Of a DNA stretch of 64,000 bases, positions 1 through 13,200 are shown piece by piece. Numbering within the stretch: the first letter of the stretch is position 1; each line of letters begins with the position of its first letter. Made by a program: the position numbers and the translations under genes. The notes under the pieces were generated by a model. That model searched no databases. It saw only the letters and a program-made list of their open reading frames with translations, and was not told where the DNA came from. Origin of the DNA: Cannabis sativa (taxonomy: Eukaryota; Streptophyta; Magnoliopsida; Rosales; Cannabaceae); the NCBI RefSeq assembly GCF_029168945.1, contig NC_083610.1:50361429-50425428 (forward strand), read 5' to 3'.

Positions 1-984
<984 letters not shown>

Positions 985-993
985 TATGAAACT

Positions 994-1719
994 ATGAAAG
1001 CTGAGGGAGTTGGTGGGTCTCGAGATGGTTACGTTGGTAGAGTATCTGTAGGAGAAATCATATCCAAAGGGCAGTCAACCTTAACCACTTTGAAAAGTTC
1101 TGTTGAGAATGGAGACAAAAGGAATTTTAATGAGGTGGATCCAAGTCAACATAAAGAGGGACAGGTGGATAAAATGAAGTTGAGTCATCATAGGAAGGGT
1201 GAATTTGAAATTTTTGAACGACATGTCGTTGAGGGAAAAAGAGTGGAAATCGCATTTGTTTTCTCTGATGTTTCTGAGTTTGCTACCCAGAAGAAAGTCA
1301 CTCCCTCCATAGGTAAATCGAAGGAGAAGGGAGAGAAGAAAGAAGGGAGAAGTGTGATTCTAAGAAGCAGCCATCTTAGTAAGGAGAGAGATGAGAAAGC
1401 ATCGGCAGACCATTCTAAGAAACGGTCGACGAAGGAAAGGGAGGCAGAAAGCGATATGGAGATCGATGATGAACTGGGGGGAAAAAGGGCCAATTGCGAG
1501 AATGAGATTGAGAGAACTATGGAAATTCAGGAGTTTAGACTCCCAGAAACGGTGACGTGTTTTGCAAAGGGCTGGATTGATGAAAAGAAAAAGGTTGTGA
1601 ACAGTGTGAATGGTCGAAAGCTTAAATCGGCAAAAGTTTTGGCTCGAAGTAAAGCTTCTCTTTTGGTTAATAAGGGGAGAGAAGATGGGCATGATGACAT
1701 CAGTGGTGATGATGGGTAG
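994..1719 (+). pseudogene. LINE-1 ORF1 remnant (charged C-terminal linker)
   Basis: This 241-codon open stretch is rich in Lys, Glu, Arg and Ser and lacks the DUF4283 and zinc-knuckle parts that start plant L1 ORF1 proteins. It aligns loosely with the LINE-4 ORF1 C-terminus at 62766-63515: both share GESTLT/GQSTLT and VVPSHQ/VDPSQH-type words. ORF1 proteins of this class coat the LINE RNA. This is only the low-complexity tail, so it is called from position in the element and from the LINE-4 copy rather than from a domain. The start codon at 994 is simply the first ATG after the truncation. Confidence 0.6.
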
Positions 1720-1877
1720 TTAGTGGGGTCGGATATTTCTGGAAAGGAGGATTTATCGGCCTTAAATGAAGATGATAAAGCGGCGAATCTTGAGATCCAA
1801 GGTCGCCGATCACAATGTTAATACTATGGTGAAATGTCTAGGGACTCGGCAACCCTGAAACATTCAATGCGCTCCAT

Positions 1878-2785
1878 TTGAGAGTTGTGGAGATGAAGCC
1901 GAACTTGATCTTTATTTCTGAGTCGAAATTACTGAATAGTCAAGCGGAGGTAGTGGCGAGGAGATTGGGTTTCAATGATTTTTTTCTGGCAGAAAGGGTG
2001 GGGCTTAGCGGTGGTTTAATGCTGTTGTGGGAAGCTGGTCTTAAGGTAAAAATTCTATCTCATTCCAGATTTCATATACATTCTTTTGTCTGTGATTTGA
2101 ATTCGATGGTGTGGAATTTTACTGGGGTGTATGGCGATCCAGTTAGAAGCCAAAGACATAATTTCTAGGCTATGCTTCATCGTATTAGAGATTAAGCTAA
2201 TGGCACGTGGCTAATCGGGGGTGATTTTAATGAAGTTCTTCATACGAAAGAAAAGCAGGGGGTAGGGAGAAGAACTTGAATTCTATGGATGGGTTCAGGA
2301 AAGTTATGGAGGAGTGTGACTTTGAGGACCTTACTAAAGACATTGATACTTTTACTTGGTGTAATGGTCAAAAGGAGAAGTTCATGTTGGAAAAATTAGA
2401 TAGATGCCTGGCCAATTCGGATTGGGTTAATCTTTTTCCTCAAAGTAGAGCTTTCTATCTTGAATGGTGGTGTTCAGACCACAAGGCCCTGGTGCTTGAT
2501 ACCGAGGGTGGAAGGGATTCCAATGACGGGGGGAAGGCACTTCGTTCCCGGTTTCATTTTGAAGAGGCATGGGTAGAGGAAGAAGAGTGTAGTGACATTG
2601 TTAGAGAAGGGTGGAACACGTTGGATCCTTGCTCCTCGGATTGGGATTTTAAGAGTAAAACTCAAAGGTGTGGGAGTAGATTAAATAGTTGGAATACAAA
2701 GAAGAAAAAAGAGTTGCAACACAGAGTTAAGGAGGGCACAAAGAGGGTTAATGAGTTGTCGAAAAGAATGAATTTTGACAATTAG
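1878..2785 (+). pseudogene. LINE-1 ORF2, endonuclease domain (broken)
   Basis: This is the N-terminal endonuclease/exonuclease/phosphatase-type domain of ORF2, which nicks the target DNA. Recognisable blocks are LIFISESKL near the start, the GLSGGLMLLW block, a GVYGDP block, LIGGDFNEVL (catalytic Asp-Phe-Asn) around 2214-2240, and the C-terminal CSDHKALVL (Ser-Asp-His) near 2470. The frame is broken by TAG at 2166-2168 after GVYGDPVRSQRHNF, by a further stop shortly after, and by another before 2276. The TAG is at the same codon as in LINE-4, where a Trp codon is expected. The downstream segment 2276-2785 leads into the linker before RT. Confidence 0.85.
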
Positions 2786-2872
2786 GGATTACTTAAAGGT
2801 GTTGAAAACAACCTTAATGCAATTCTTGAGAAACATGAGAGATACTAGAGGCAGCGAAGCAGAGGTTTATGG

Positions 2873-4661
2873 ATGAAATGTGGGGATAGAAACTCCAAAT
2901 ATTTTCATCATAAGGCGATGGCGAGAAAGAAGAAGAACAAGATCAGTGAGATAATGGATCATCAAGGTGGGTTGATGAGAAATCACTCTGAGATTAGTAA
3001 GGTCTCTACTGAATATTTCCAAGGCATTTTCACTTCTACTAATCCTAGTGAGCAGATGATGAGTGAGGTGGTGGACAAAGTGAAATGCAAAGTCTCTGCA
3101 AACACTAATAGGGACCTACTAGAGGCTTTCACTGAAGAGGAGATCACCAAAGTGGTTTTTTCTTGAATCCTTTGAAGGCCCCAGGAAGAGATGGCCTCCC
3201 TGCTCTCTTCTTCCAGAAGTATTGGGAAACTACTAGAGGGGATATCATTCGGGTTTGCCTCAACATCCTAAATAACAATGCGTCAATGGATCATCTTAAC
3301 GACACTCTTATTGCTCTTATCCCCAAAGTGGACAAACCGTCAAAGATGGAAGAGTTTCGCCCGATTAGCCTATGTAACGTCATCTACAAGATCATATCCA
3401 AGTGCCTGGCCAACCGAATGAAGATGTGTTTGAATGAGGTAATCTTGGAGTTTCAAAGTGCTTTTGTGGGAAGTCGGATAATACAAGATAACGCAATTGT
3501 AGGCTTTGAAGGGATACATTGTATGAAACAAAACCGGTTTGGGAATGGATCAAAAGTGGCCTTCAAGCTTGATATGTCAAAAGCTTATGATCGAGTTGAA
3601 TGGCCTTTTGTGGAGGCAGTCATGTTGAAATTGGGTTTTGATAGTCAGTGGATCATGAAAATATCCAAGTGCATTTCATCTGTGTCCTTTTCGGTGTTGA
3701 TCAATGGAAGACCTACGAGAAACTTTACTCCCAAGAGGGGATTAAGACAAGGGGATCCACTATCCCCTTTTCTATTTTTGTTCAGTGTCGAGGCTTTGTC
3801 TAGCCTAATCCTGGATGCGGAAGAGAAGGGCCATATTCATGGACTGAGGTTTGGTAGAAATGGTGTTTCGGTCTCCCACCTGTTCTTTGCAGACGGCAAC
3901 TTAATTTTTGTGGAAGCAGACAAAGAAGAATGTTACCAAGTCAAGAAAATTCTGGCAGCCTATGAAGCGACTTCAGGCCAAACCATCAATTTCACAAAAT
4001 CAGAAATGTGCTTTGGGAAGGTGGTTGATGAAGCCTCGAAAACTGAATGTGCTGATTTATTTGGAGTCAAGAAGGTGGGTTTTTTGATAAGTACCTTGGT
4101 ATCCCAATCTTTGTGGGAAGAAAGAAGTGTGAACTTTTTGCTGCAATTAAAAAGAGGGTGTGGAATAGACTTAGAGGTTGGAAAAGAAGTTTGTTTTCGG
4201 CAGCCGGCAAAGAGGTGTTGATTAAAGCAGTCATCCAAGCAATGCCTTGTTACACGATGGGGGTGTTCCGACTTCCCAAGAAAAATATCCATGAGCTTCA
4301 AGGAATGACTGCTAGATTCTGGTGGGGTTCTTCAAAGAAAAAAAAGAAAACTCATTGGGGAGCTTGGAGTAAACTTTGTCTTCCTAAGGAGAAAGGGGGT
4401 TTGGGGTTCAAAGACTTAGAGCTTTTTAATAAAGCCTTGCTAGCCAAGCAAGTGTGGCGGGTTGTTAGAAATCCTATGTCCCTTGTTGGAAAGGTGTTGA
4501 AGAGCAGCTATCTCTCCAAATCCTCTATGTTGGATGCTAAAAAAGGTTCGTGTTCATCTGCAGTTTGGAGGGGTTTGCTTTGGGGTAGAGAGATTGTGGA
4601 AGCAGGCTCTTGGTGGAGAGTTGGTTCAGGGGAAAACATTGATATTATAAAAGATAGGTAG
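2873..4661 (+). pseudogene. LINE-1 ORF2, reverse transcriptase domain (broken)
   Basis: This non-LTR RT copies LINE RNA at the nicked target. Visible blocks are GDRNSKYFHHKA (linker), [28 protein letters not shown], motif A with SKAYDRVEW near 3580, motif [14 protein letters not shown] near 3740, and motif C near 3885. Motif C reads FFADG instead of FADD, so the second catalytic aspartate is lost. One frameshift lies at about 3160 and another at about 4090, where YLGIP continues in a new frame. The segment from 4113 carries the thumb-like region up to a TAG at 4659-4661, where LINE-4 has KDRW. The copy is therefore catalytically dead. Confidence 0.9.
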
Positions 4662-5932
4662 ATGCCTAGACCTGTGAAATTTAGACCAATCTTAAATCCC
4701 GGTATACCCGCTGGTACCAAAGTCGTTGATCTCAGATTAGCAAATGGGGATTGGGATGCCGAGTTTATTAAGGCAATCTGTTGTGAAGACGATGCAGAGA
4801 TTATATTGGGAATCCAACAAGGCTCTTCTGAGAGTGAAGATAGGCTGATCTGGCACTTCGCAAAAAATGGAAAATACAATGTTCGAAGCGGGTACAACAC
4901 TGCTCTTAATGGGAGAGTGTTCGAAGAGAATTCCGACACAGAAAGCACTAAGAAATGGTGGAAGCACATGTGGAGCTTGAGAGTCCCCCCTAAAGTCAAA
5001 CAGTTTCTCTGGAAAGTGAGTCATGAGTGGCTCCCGACTAATAGTGTTTTGTTTTGCAGGAAAATGGAGGTTGATAAACATTGTGGGCGTTGCAAAGGTG
5101 CGAGAAAGGAAGAAACAGTCATTCATGCCCTTTGGGAGTGCCCAATAGCCAAGGAAACGTGGAAACGATGCAGGCTGTACAAAGAGATAAAAAACGAGAT
5201 CAATCCGGATATACAAAATTTCTTATGGATGCTAAAAGAAAAGCTGTCCGGGGCGAACTTTGATCTCTTTGTGATGATTTCATGGCAACTATGGTATAGC
5301 AGAAACTTGTCGCTGCACAATAATTTCTCCCCCAAGAGTGAGGATGTTATTGCGATAGCTACAAGAATTCTTGAAGAGTACCAAAGCAACCATGGAGACG
5401 GAGTCCCAAGACAAACACCCCAGCCCCGGAGAGGAAGCGGTGGGCCCCCCCAGATTGTGGTACATTGCTCTTTAATGTGGATGCGGCGGTCGACACCACC
5501 AACAAGAGTAGCAGTGCGGGAGGGGTGCTTCGCGATCATAAAGGCAGCTGTGTCATGTCCTTCCGACAGTACTGGCACTTCCCGTTCAACCCATATGTTG
5601 CAGAACTCAAAGCAATCAAGGAAGCCATTCTCATTGCTGGTAATCGTAATCTCAGAGGTTTTTTTATACAGTGAGATTGCCTCAATGCAGTAAAAGCGAT
5701 TAACTCTAGTTATGTTTTGGATAGGGATGTTGAATTTTTGTTGGAGGATATTAAAAAAGGCCTCTTGTCTTGTAATTGCTTAGGAGTGAATTATGTGCCA
5801 AGAACTTGTAATTCCTTGGCTGACTATTTAGCAAAGAATGCCTTAGTTGTTAAGGATTCTCTTGTGTGGGATGGAGGTGTGCCTCCTGTTGCCTTTTCAA
5901 CCTTGTTGGTTGATAATTTGGCCTTCCCCTAG
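4662..5932 (+). pseudogene. LINE-1 ORF2 C-terminus: zf-RVT and RNase H (broken)
   Basis: From 4662 the frame runs through a zf-RVT domain (SLRVPPKVKQFLWKVSHEWLP, then Cys-X2-Cys of CGRCKG and a His/Cys pair in HALWECP). It is followed by an RNase H-like RVT_3 domain from about 5465 (FNVDAAVD, GGVLRDHKG, VAELKAIKEAI). A frameshift at about 5400-5465 separates the two, and a TGA at 5672-5674 splits RNase H before the final block ending at 5932. The acidic residues Asp, Glu and Asp of RNase H are visible up to the stop. The ORF ends 26 bp before the poly(A) tail. Confidence 0.85.
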
Positions 5933-5974
5933 GTTTCTTTGTACTGTTCTCTTTCCTCAAAAAAAAAAAAAAAA

Positions 5975-6321
5975 GAATTTTTTCTAAAATATACGTTTGG
6001 ACCCGAGAACTCTCTTTAGAATTAAAGTCCAATTTTTAAGTAGTTTCGTTCCATGAAATCTATATGAATGCCTTAATTTTTGCATTTAGATTCATTTAAA
6101 ATTGATTTTGGATTGATTTGGTTGTCAAAATTAAGAGTTACAATCGGGTATGGGTCGGGTCCACTGTGACCCTCGTGCAGAAAAACAAGTCATTTGCACC
6201 CCCGTTGGAGGTTGATGGTGGCCTAAAATTACGTGTCGTTTTCCACAATATATGAAAAACGATATGTTATTTTTTTTTATATTAATTATAAGGTAGCCTT
6301 TTGAAAAAAGCGCAAATTGTT
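5975..6321. other. noncoding spacer
   Basis: AT-rich sequence between the LINE-1 poly(A) tail and the next inverted-repeat element. I see no gene or clear repeat in it. Confidence 0.6.
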
Positions 6322-6698
6322 GAGTAATTTGTGGCATAAATACTTAAGTTGAACTCCTAGTTGCAAATAAATACCTAAGTTCAATTTTTGGCGGTAATAA
6401 TACCTAAGTTATAATTCTGGAACTTTTGTAGGTACCTGACTGTAAAGTGTTAAGTAAATTGCCACGTAGCAATTCCTGATCGATCAAAGTCATTAAAGAT
6501 TTATTTTCTTAAAAAAATTAATTTAAATATACCAATAAGAAAATGACACGTGGATAATGACTTAATATTTAACAGTTAGGTACTTACAGAGTTCCAAAAA
6601 TATAACTTATGTATTATTACTATACTGCTAAAAATTAAACTTATGTATTTATTTGCAACTGGAAGTTAAATTTAAGTATTTATACCACAAATTACTTC
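6322..6698. mobile_element. MITE-like element with long terminal inverted repeats, 377 bp
   Basis: The left end GTAATTTGTGGCATAAATAC is mirrored at the right end by the reverse complement of GTATTTATACCACAAATTAC. Internal blocks (AATACCTAAGTT against AACTTATGTATT) extend the symmetry. Flanks AAATTGTT (6314-6321) and GAATTGTT (6699-6706) look like an 8-bp target-site duplication with one mismatch. There is no coding capacity. An 8-bp duplication suits hAT or Mutator-type superfamilies; the family is not certain. Confidence 0.65.
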
Positions 6699-6706
6699 GA
6701 ATTGTT

Positions 6707-7599
6707 ACTAGTTATTGTATATTTTTAAACAATTAATTTTTGAATTAAAAGAAGAAGTTACATACTAATTAATTAACTAATAGCAGAAACACGTGTCAAT
6801 TAGTAAACCACAAATTAGATACCACCTTGAATCAGGTATCAACATATAGTAATTATAATAATTTGTAGTTAACTAGCAAATGCATTACTGTCTCTCCCAT
6901 TAATTTGGTAGTAATTGAACATATTGGTAGAATAGAATGACCATAATTAGTTGTTGAGTTTATCATATAATAAAATAATTGAATTATATGAAATTAAGTA
7001 GTAGTAGTGAAGATGAAGATAGTGATTAAATAAAATAAATTAAATGAATAAAAACCAGATGCAGGGGTTACGTACACAAGGACACAATCCCGAGATCTCC
7101 TCACATGCTTAAGTTTGTAGCTCAATGCTAAAGCCATTATTAAGTTATTGCTATAATATAATCTTTTCATTTTGTCCTCTGCCTGCAAATATTCGATACT
7201 TGCGTTCAAATTATATTATAATATTTTTCCAAGGATTATACATATAAACATGAGAATCCACGTTAATAATATATCTAATCAACCTCTTTTTGTTTTTCAA
7301 TATTTTTTTTAATTCCTCAGCATGTGCCCCAGTCTCTTCCACTTTCTTTCAACAAGTTACTTTGTGTAGCAATTATTTTTTTTATATATAAATATATATA
7401 CATAAATAGAACACTTTCTTAATGGGTAATATATACTACACACTATATATAGAAATTAATGGATGTAGAATGATGTGGTAATAACATACCCACATAAGAA
7501 TATATATAGGAACTCATTTGTATAGCTTCCAATTCATCTTGTATATTTGTTATGGTGTGTAGTGTGTATGAGAGGTTTTCTTTTTATACCTTGTTATAT
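6707..7599. other. AT-rich spacer with an exon-like fragment
   Basis: Mostly AT-rich noncoding DNA. On the minus strand, 7182-7076 is a 107-bp stretch bounded by a TTTGCAG acceptor and a GTACGT donor and open in one frame; it may be a stray exon. A small inverted repeat (ACTACACAC at about 7436 and GTGTGTAGT at about 7554) lies further right. Neither can be assigned. Confidence 0.4.
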
Positions 7600-7973
7600 C
7601 ACTATTAAAAAATCAGGTTTTAGTGACACATTGAGTAATTCTAAAATTGTATAGTAACATTTCAACGTGCGTCACTAATGAGGATGATTAGAAAGACAAT
7701 TTTAGTGACACTTCACACGTGTCACTAAAACCTTTTGCATTCATTTTCTGCGTGTCACTATAGACGTATAGAGTCAGGTTTTGTCAGACTGAAAAGGTAC
7801 AGCCACACACATGAAGTGTCATAATATCCGTTTTTTATTAATATTTTTGGAGATATAGTGACACACAAAAAGTGCCACTGTGTTAAATATTTTTCTAAAA
7901 AAATAATATTTAATTTGATCAAATTTTATATATTATAAATAATAATTTATATTAATTATATACAAATACAACT

Positions 7974-8754
7974 TGTTGCCCCTGAATTCGCCCAAAGTAC
8001 GTGGACCAGTCAAAATGGGACACGTGGATCAGATAACTTGTAAATATTTGATAAGTCTTTGAATGCCGCTAGGAAGCACCCTGGGCATAGGTCCCGGAGG
8101 AGGCACCCGGAGTACAAGGTGCTCCCGGAAGCTTGCATAGCATGAAGCCTCTCCGGGATGTGTCAGGCCTCTCCTGAGCAATCAAGTCGCATTTAATGCC
8201 GCATGGGAGGAAGCGTGTTGGGACTGTAACACGCAATAAAGTCTGACGGCACAACCCCCAAACAGCAGCGCTACAGTAATGATCATTTAAGTCTAGCGAC
8301 GGCTACTCTGCGAAGAGTCACGTCAATCACAAGGCAAAAAGGACATTCCTCATAAAAACCCTACAGCACCTAGGGATTTGACCATGCATCACCCATGGTA
8401 TATTCATTGGAAATACCCAACTTTATGGATACTTACAGATACATGTGTAAGAACAATCCTAGGGATCACCCCACCAAAACACTATAAATACCCCCTCAAA
8501 GCTCATTTAATGGGGTCGAGAATCTTGGTTTGCATAAGAGCAAGAAGAGAAAATACTCACCAAGAACATTCTCTGTATTTATGAGAAAAACATTCTCTCA
8601 AGTGTGGAATCTGTATTAAATACATCCATTAATAACAAAGACTCGTGGACTAAGGCTCATTAACGCCCCAACCACGTAAAAAATCCTCATCTCACTTTCT
8701 TACAGCTCTTTACTACAATCATATTTTATTAGTTGCCGAAAATCTCGGTCAACA
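7974..8754 (+). repeat. Gypsy-A 5' LTR, 781 bp
   Basis: Bounded by TG...CA, it matches 18858-19637 except for 3 substitutions and 1 indel (for example CCCGG against CTCGG, and CGTGGAC against CGTCGAC). It contains the promoter region with TATAAATA at 8483-8490. Confidence 0.97.
8483..8490 (+). promoter_or_regulatory. TATA box in the Gypsy-A 5' LTR
   Basis: TATAAATA followed by a CCCCCTC stretch. The same word is conserved in the Gypsy-B LTR (minus strand, 38161-38168). Position about 510 bp into the LTR fits a U3/R boundary for gag-pol transcription. Confidence 0.65.
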
Positions 8755-8776
8755 TTTTGGTGCTTTCATTGAGAGC
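8755..8776 (+). other. Gypsy-A primer-binding-site region
   Basis: Directly after the LTR comes TTTTGGTGCTTTCATTGAGA, identical at the same place in Gypsy-B. TGG close to the LTR end is expected for a tRNA primer site; I could not identify the tRNA. Confidence 0.5.
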
Positions 8777-8817
8777 TGAGGAAAGCTGCTACATAACAAG
8801 CATTTGACTTCACAAGA

Positions 8818-10251
8818 ATGGTGGAGACAAGAAGTACACGTCATCCTCGCCCTCTGGAAGACGCTCAAGATCCAAATGAGGAAGATGTGGCCTCAAGAGC
8901 GGCAGAGGAGTCCGAGGAAGAAGAAGAAGAAATAGTTCCCGACGAGAACTACGAGGAAAACCTCGACGAGTATGCCTACGACAGAGGAAGTTACTCGGAG
9001 CTGGTGCTCCTCAGACAAAAAGCTATCGATCATGAAGCCGAGATCGAAGCTCAGAAAGCGCAAAACCAAAAAATGCAGGAAGTGATGCTAGCCATGCAGA
9101 AAGCCATGGAGGCAGCAGGCATTCACGTGCACCCCAAGGCAATGGCCGCTGGGCTCGACGGAGAGCCAGCGACGTCTTCGCCTAATTCCCAGCAGCAAAA
9201 GCCTAGGGAACCTAGCCCTATAAGGCACCCTGCTGAGGAAAATCAAACAAAAAACCCTACTTCTACCCCTGGGCGAAAGAAAAAGGTGCAGGATCCGCGA
9301 AGGGTCCGCTCAGATTTCCCTAAAGGGAAAGGTCCGCAGAGGGGCAAGCCCCAAAGAGGGAGTCTTGGCCCTCAGGATCGAGGGGACCGGAAAAGCGTTT
9401 CTGTGCACCAGGAACCAGGGGGTAGAGGAAGAAGAGGACAGAGATGTCCTCCCATTGATCTGAGAAATCAAATCAATGGGAATCAAGGTGACCTCCGGGA
9501 TCACCTTGACCAAAAAAGATACAGGCCCGTGGTTTCCTCGGGTACGTTAAACGAAGGGATCATGGCGGAACTCGCCATACTTCGGAAAGACATTGCTCGA
9601 GTCTCCCGGAGGCAGAAGGGAGACGACTCCGACTCGGATAGCGAGGATCGGGAACCATGTGCCAAGCATATCCTGGAGGCGGAGCTCCCTAAAAACTTCA
9701 AGATGCCCGAAATGGCGGCATATACTAGGAACTCCGATCCCAGTGACCACCTGTCACGGTTCAACCGTGTCATGACAGTCATGCGGGTCAGCAATGACGC
9801 CAAATGCTTGTGCTTCCCCCTCACTCTGAGCGGATCAGCGGAGGAATGGTTCAAAAAGCTGGAACCAGGATCCGTGGGTTGTTGGAACAAACTCCAAACC
9901 AACTTCCGGAGACAATTTGTCGCCGCCAGAAAGGTCAACTTGGAGGTTAGTGCCTTGACCAACATCAAGCAACTACCCACCGAGACCTTGAAGAATTATA
10001 TCAAGAGGTTCCGAGAGGAAGCCTCGAAAACCAAGAAGGTTGATGACGGACAACAGCTTGCACTTTTCCAAGCAGGAATCCGCACTGGGACTCCCTTCTG
10101 GAATGAGTTGCAGCAAGAAGGCGCTGCAAACCTCCAGGACTTCCAGAAAAGGGTCCAAAAGTATATTAACCTCGAAGAAGCCCAGATCGTGGCTTACGGA
10201 GGCTATTATCCCACCGGGATAGCAGGGTACATGCCAGGAGTGTCGCCCTAG
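8818..10251 (+). pseudogene. gag: Gypsy-A gag
   Basis: The first ATG after the LTR leader (MVETRSTR) is shared with Gypsy-B, which supports this start. The N-terminal 250 residues are acidic then basic and low in complexity. The Retrotrans_gag-type core lies at about residues 305-450 (SDHLSRFNRVM, GSAEEWFKKL, FRRQFVAARK, LKNYIKRFREE). The frame ends at TAG 10249-10251, where Gypsy-B has a Ser codon (TCG). The same frame then reopens, so this is a nonsense mutation inside gag-pol rather than a natural gag end. The protein would form the virus-like particle that packages element RNA. Confidence 0.9.
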
Positions 10252-10278
10252 GGTACTGCCCCGACCGCGACTCCACAA

Positions 10279-13200
10279 GTGAGTGGCATACAGTTCTCTG
10301 CTACTCCCGGGTACAGCCAGGGCCAAGCTTTGGCACCAGCATCTTCCCATTACGGTAACCCGTCCGGGGTGAATGGACGAGCTCCTTCACAGGCTGCCCC
10401 GACTGCTAGCTTAACAGGCCCTACCCAGGGGTCGATGAGCAAAAGGTCCTCCAAGGGCAGCACCCGAACGGGAGAGAAGCGCCAGAAGAAGGGGTACACA
10501 CCCCAATATACTCAGTACACAGAGCTCACGGACTCCCAGGAACGTGTATACTTTGCCACTAGGCAGAATACGCACTACCGGAGACCACAGCCATTGTACA
10601 AAGACAGCTCCCGGAGAGATCCGAGTAAAAGATGCGAGTACCACAACGACATTGGTCATAGCACCAATGAGTGTAAGAATCTCAAAGACGAGATTGAAAA
10701 TCTAATCCGCTTGGGCCACCTCTACGAGTGGATCAAAAATAGGTTTCCCCACCTTAATCCAGGGCAGGTGGCCGGGGGTATGCCTCCGGGAACACCAGGG
10801 GGTACAGCAGGAGTATTGCCTCCAGCTGCTCCCGCAGGTGATACCCAGCATATTCCCGGGCTACCGCCCCGGCCTAATGGGCGGGTAGCCATGATCTCCG
10901 GAGGTCCCCATATCGGAGGAAACACTCGCAAGGAGCGAAAACGATATGCCGAGGCCGCGAAACACAGTGAGGTGTGGGAGGTTACTCAACTCCCAGCTCA
11001 AAGGCCTCGGCTAATGGACCAACCCATAACGTTCACGGAAGAAGACGCCAAGACGGTGCGTTTTCCTCACCACGACCCGCTGGTCATAGAGACCCCCATC
11101 GCAAATAAAGTGGTGGCCAGGGTCTTGATTGACAATGGGAGTTCCGTGAACTTGCTCTTTAAAGAAGCCTTCACTGCGATAGGGTTGACCGACCGGGACC
11201 TCTCGCCTAGTGGGTCACAGCTCACGGGGTTTAACGGGACGACGCTAATCCCGATGGGAAAAGTAAGGCTCCCGGTTACCCTGTGCCCGGATACCCCCAG
11301 AGCACATTTAAATATTGCACCTTCGTGGTGGTAGACTGTCCAACAGCCTACAACGCGATCCTAGGCCGACCGGCCCTAGTGGACTTTGGTGCGATTACTT
11401 CAATCCGACACCTGTGCCTAAAATTCCCTACCCAGGAAGCCGGAGTCGGAACTGTGAGGGGAAATCAAGGAGAAGCCAGGCAGTGTTACAATGTTGCCAC
11501 CCACTTACCAGTATTCATGGTCCGGGGGTCTCCTGAGATAGAGAAGGCTGAAGAGGATGAGTTGGATCCTCGCATAGGATCCGAAAGGGTCGTGGAACCA
11601 ATGGAGGACGTCGAAGAAATACCAGTGTGCGACGACGACTCCACCAAAGTACTCCGGATAGGGAAGAGCCTGGATCCGGAGGAAAAGGATAAAATAATAA
11701 AAACACTGAAGGGCGCCATCGACATCTTTGCATGGCGCCAAGAAGACATGACCGACATAAGCCCTCATGTCATCACCCATGTGCTCAATGTCAACCCGGA
11801 CATACCCCCTGTACAGCAAAAGAGACGCCCGCTCGACTCGGTGAAAGCCGAGGCCTTAGAGAAAGAGGTGGACAAACTTTTGTCCAGTGGCATGATCCGC
11901 GACGTGTACTATCCAGAATGGCTGGCCAATCCGGTCCTGGTGCCCAAGCCAAACGGGACTTGGCGAGTTTGTATAGATTTCACAGATCTAAACAAAGCCT
12001 GCCCAAAGGACTGCTTCCCGTTACCCAGGATCGACCAGATGGTAGACGCCACGTCCGGATTTAAACTGCTGTCTTTCATGGATGCCTATGCTGGGTACAA
12101 CCAAATAAAAATGCATACGGCAGACCAAGAGTGCACTAGCTTCAGGACCGATAAGGGGGTATACTGCTACCTAGTCATGCCTTTCGGACTGAAAAACGCC
12201 GGAGCAACCTACCAAAGAATGGTTAACCGGATGTTTAAAAGCCTCTTGGGACGAAACATGGAGGTATATGTGGATGACATGCTCGTCAAATCCAAAGCAT
12301 GCAACAGCCATGCAAGCGACTTAGAAGAATGTTTCGAAGTCGTCCGGAGATACGGTATGAAGCTCAACCCGAAAAAGTGCACCTTTGGGGTCAAGTCAGG
12401 AAAATTCCTGGGCTTCATAGTCAGCCAAAGGGGGATCGAAGCAAACCCGGAAAAAAATCCAAGCTCTCCTGGACATGCCATCCCCCAAGAAGCATAAAGA
12501 CGTGCAGAGCTTGACCGGAAAGGTAGCCGCACTGAGCCGCTTTATCTCACGATCCACGGACAAGTGCATACCCTTCTTCAACGTACTGAAGAAGTGCCAA
12601 AAGTTCGAATGGTCGGATGAATGCGAGGAGGCATTCAAGAGGTTAAAAGACCACATGGCCAAACCTCCTATCCTATCAAAACCCGTCCTTGGAGAAGACT
12701 TGTTCCTTTACTTGGCCGTCTCCGAGCACGCGGTTAGCGCTGCCCTGGTCCGGGAGGAAGAAAAAATTCAGCACCCCGTGTACTATGTCAGTAAGCGCAT
12801 GATAGGGGCCGAGACAAGGTACCCGGTCATTGAAAAATTAGTATTCTGCCTCCTGATGGCATCAAGGAAGCTGAGGCCATACTTCCAAGCCCATCCGATC
12901 AAAATCTTAACCAATCATCCGCTCCGCAAGTTCTCCAGAAGCCTGAAGCATCCGGAAGACTCCTCAAGTGGGCAATGGAGCTAAGTCAATTCGACTTACA
13001 CTACGTACCCCGAATTTCCATAAAAGGCCAAGCCCTGGCAGACTTCATTACTGAATGCAATGAAGCCGAGGCAACAGCTAATACACCGGTACCACCAATC
13101 CCCACATGGAGGGTGTTTGTAGACGGAGCTTCTAATGAGAACGGTTCGGGAGCCGGAGTGACTATGATATCACCAACTGGACTGCGGCTCCAGGCAGCAC

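Larger units (their letters stand above)
985..5974 (+). mobile_element. LINE-1: L1-type non-LTR retrotransposon, decayed, 5'-truncated in ORF1
   Basis: In order, the element shows the C-terminal part of an ORF1 linker region, then an apurinic-type endonuclease, reverse transcriptase, zf-RVT domain and RNase H. It ends in a 16-base poly(A) tail at 5959-5974. Coding is broken by several stops and frameshifts. It belongs to the same subfamily as LINE-4 at 58061-64000: the endonuclease, RT and RNase H peptides align along their length, and LINE-4 retains about 480 bp more ORF1. The 5' boundary is set only by loss of alignable coding around 985, and I could not find a convincing target-site duplication. 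The usual L1 mode is target-primed reverse transcription, which explains the 5' truncation and poly(A) end. Confidence 0.9.

Noticed and set aside
985..5990. Target-site duplication for LINE-1
   Set aside because: The sequence after the poly(A) tail (GAATTTTTTCTAAAATATAC) has no convincing match near 985.
8069..8254. Short open frames within the Gypsy-A LTRs (also at 18953-19138 and 8378-8584)
   Set aside because: They recur simply because the LTR is repeated. There is no codon bias or homology, and LTRs are not expected to code.
9501..9980. Minus-strand frames over gag and pol of the gypsy elements
   Set aside because: Shadows of well-recognised gag-pol domains.
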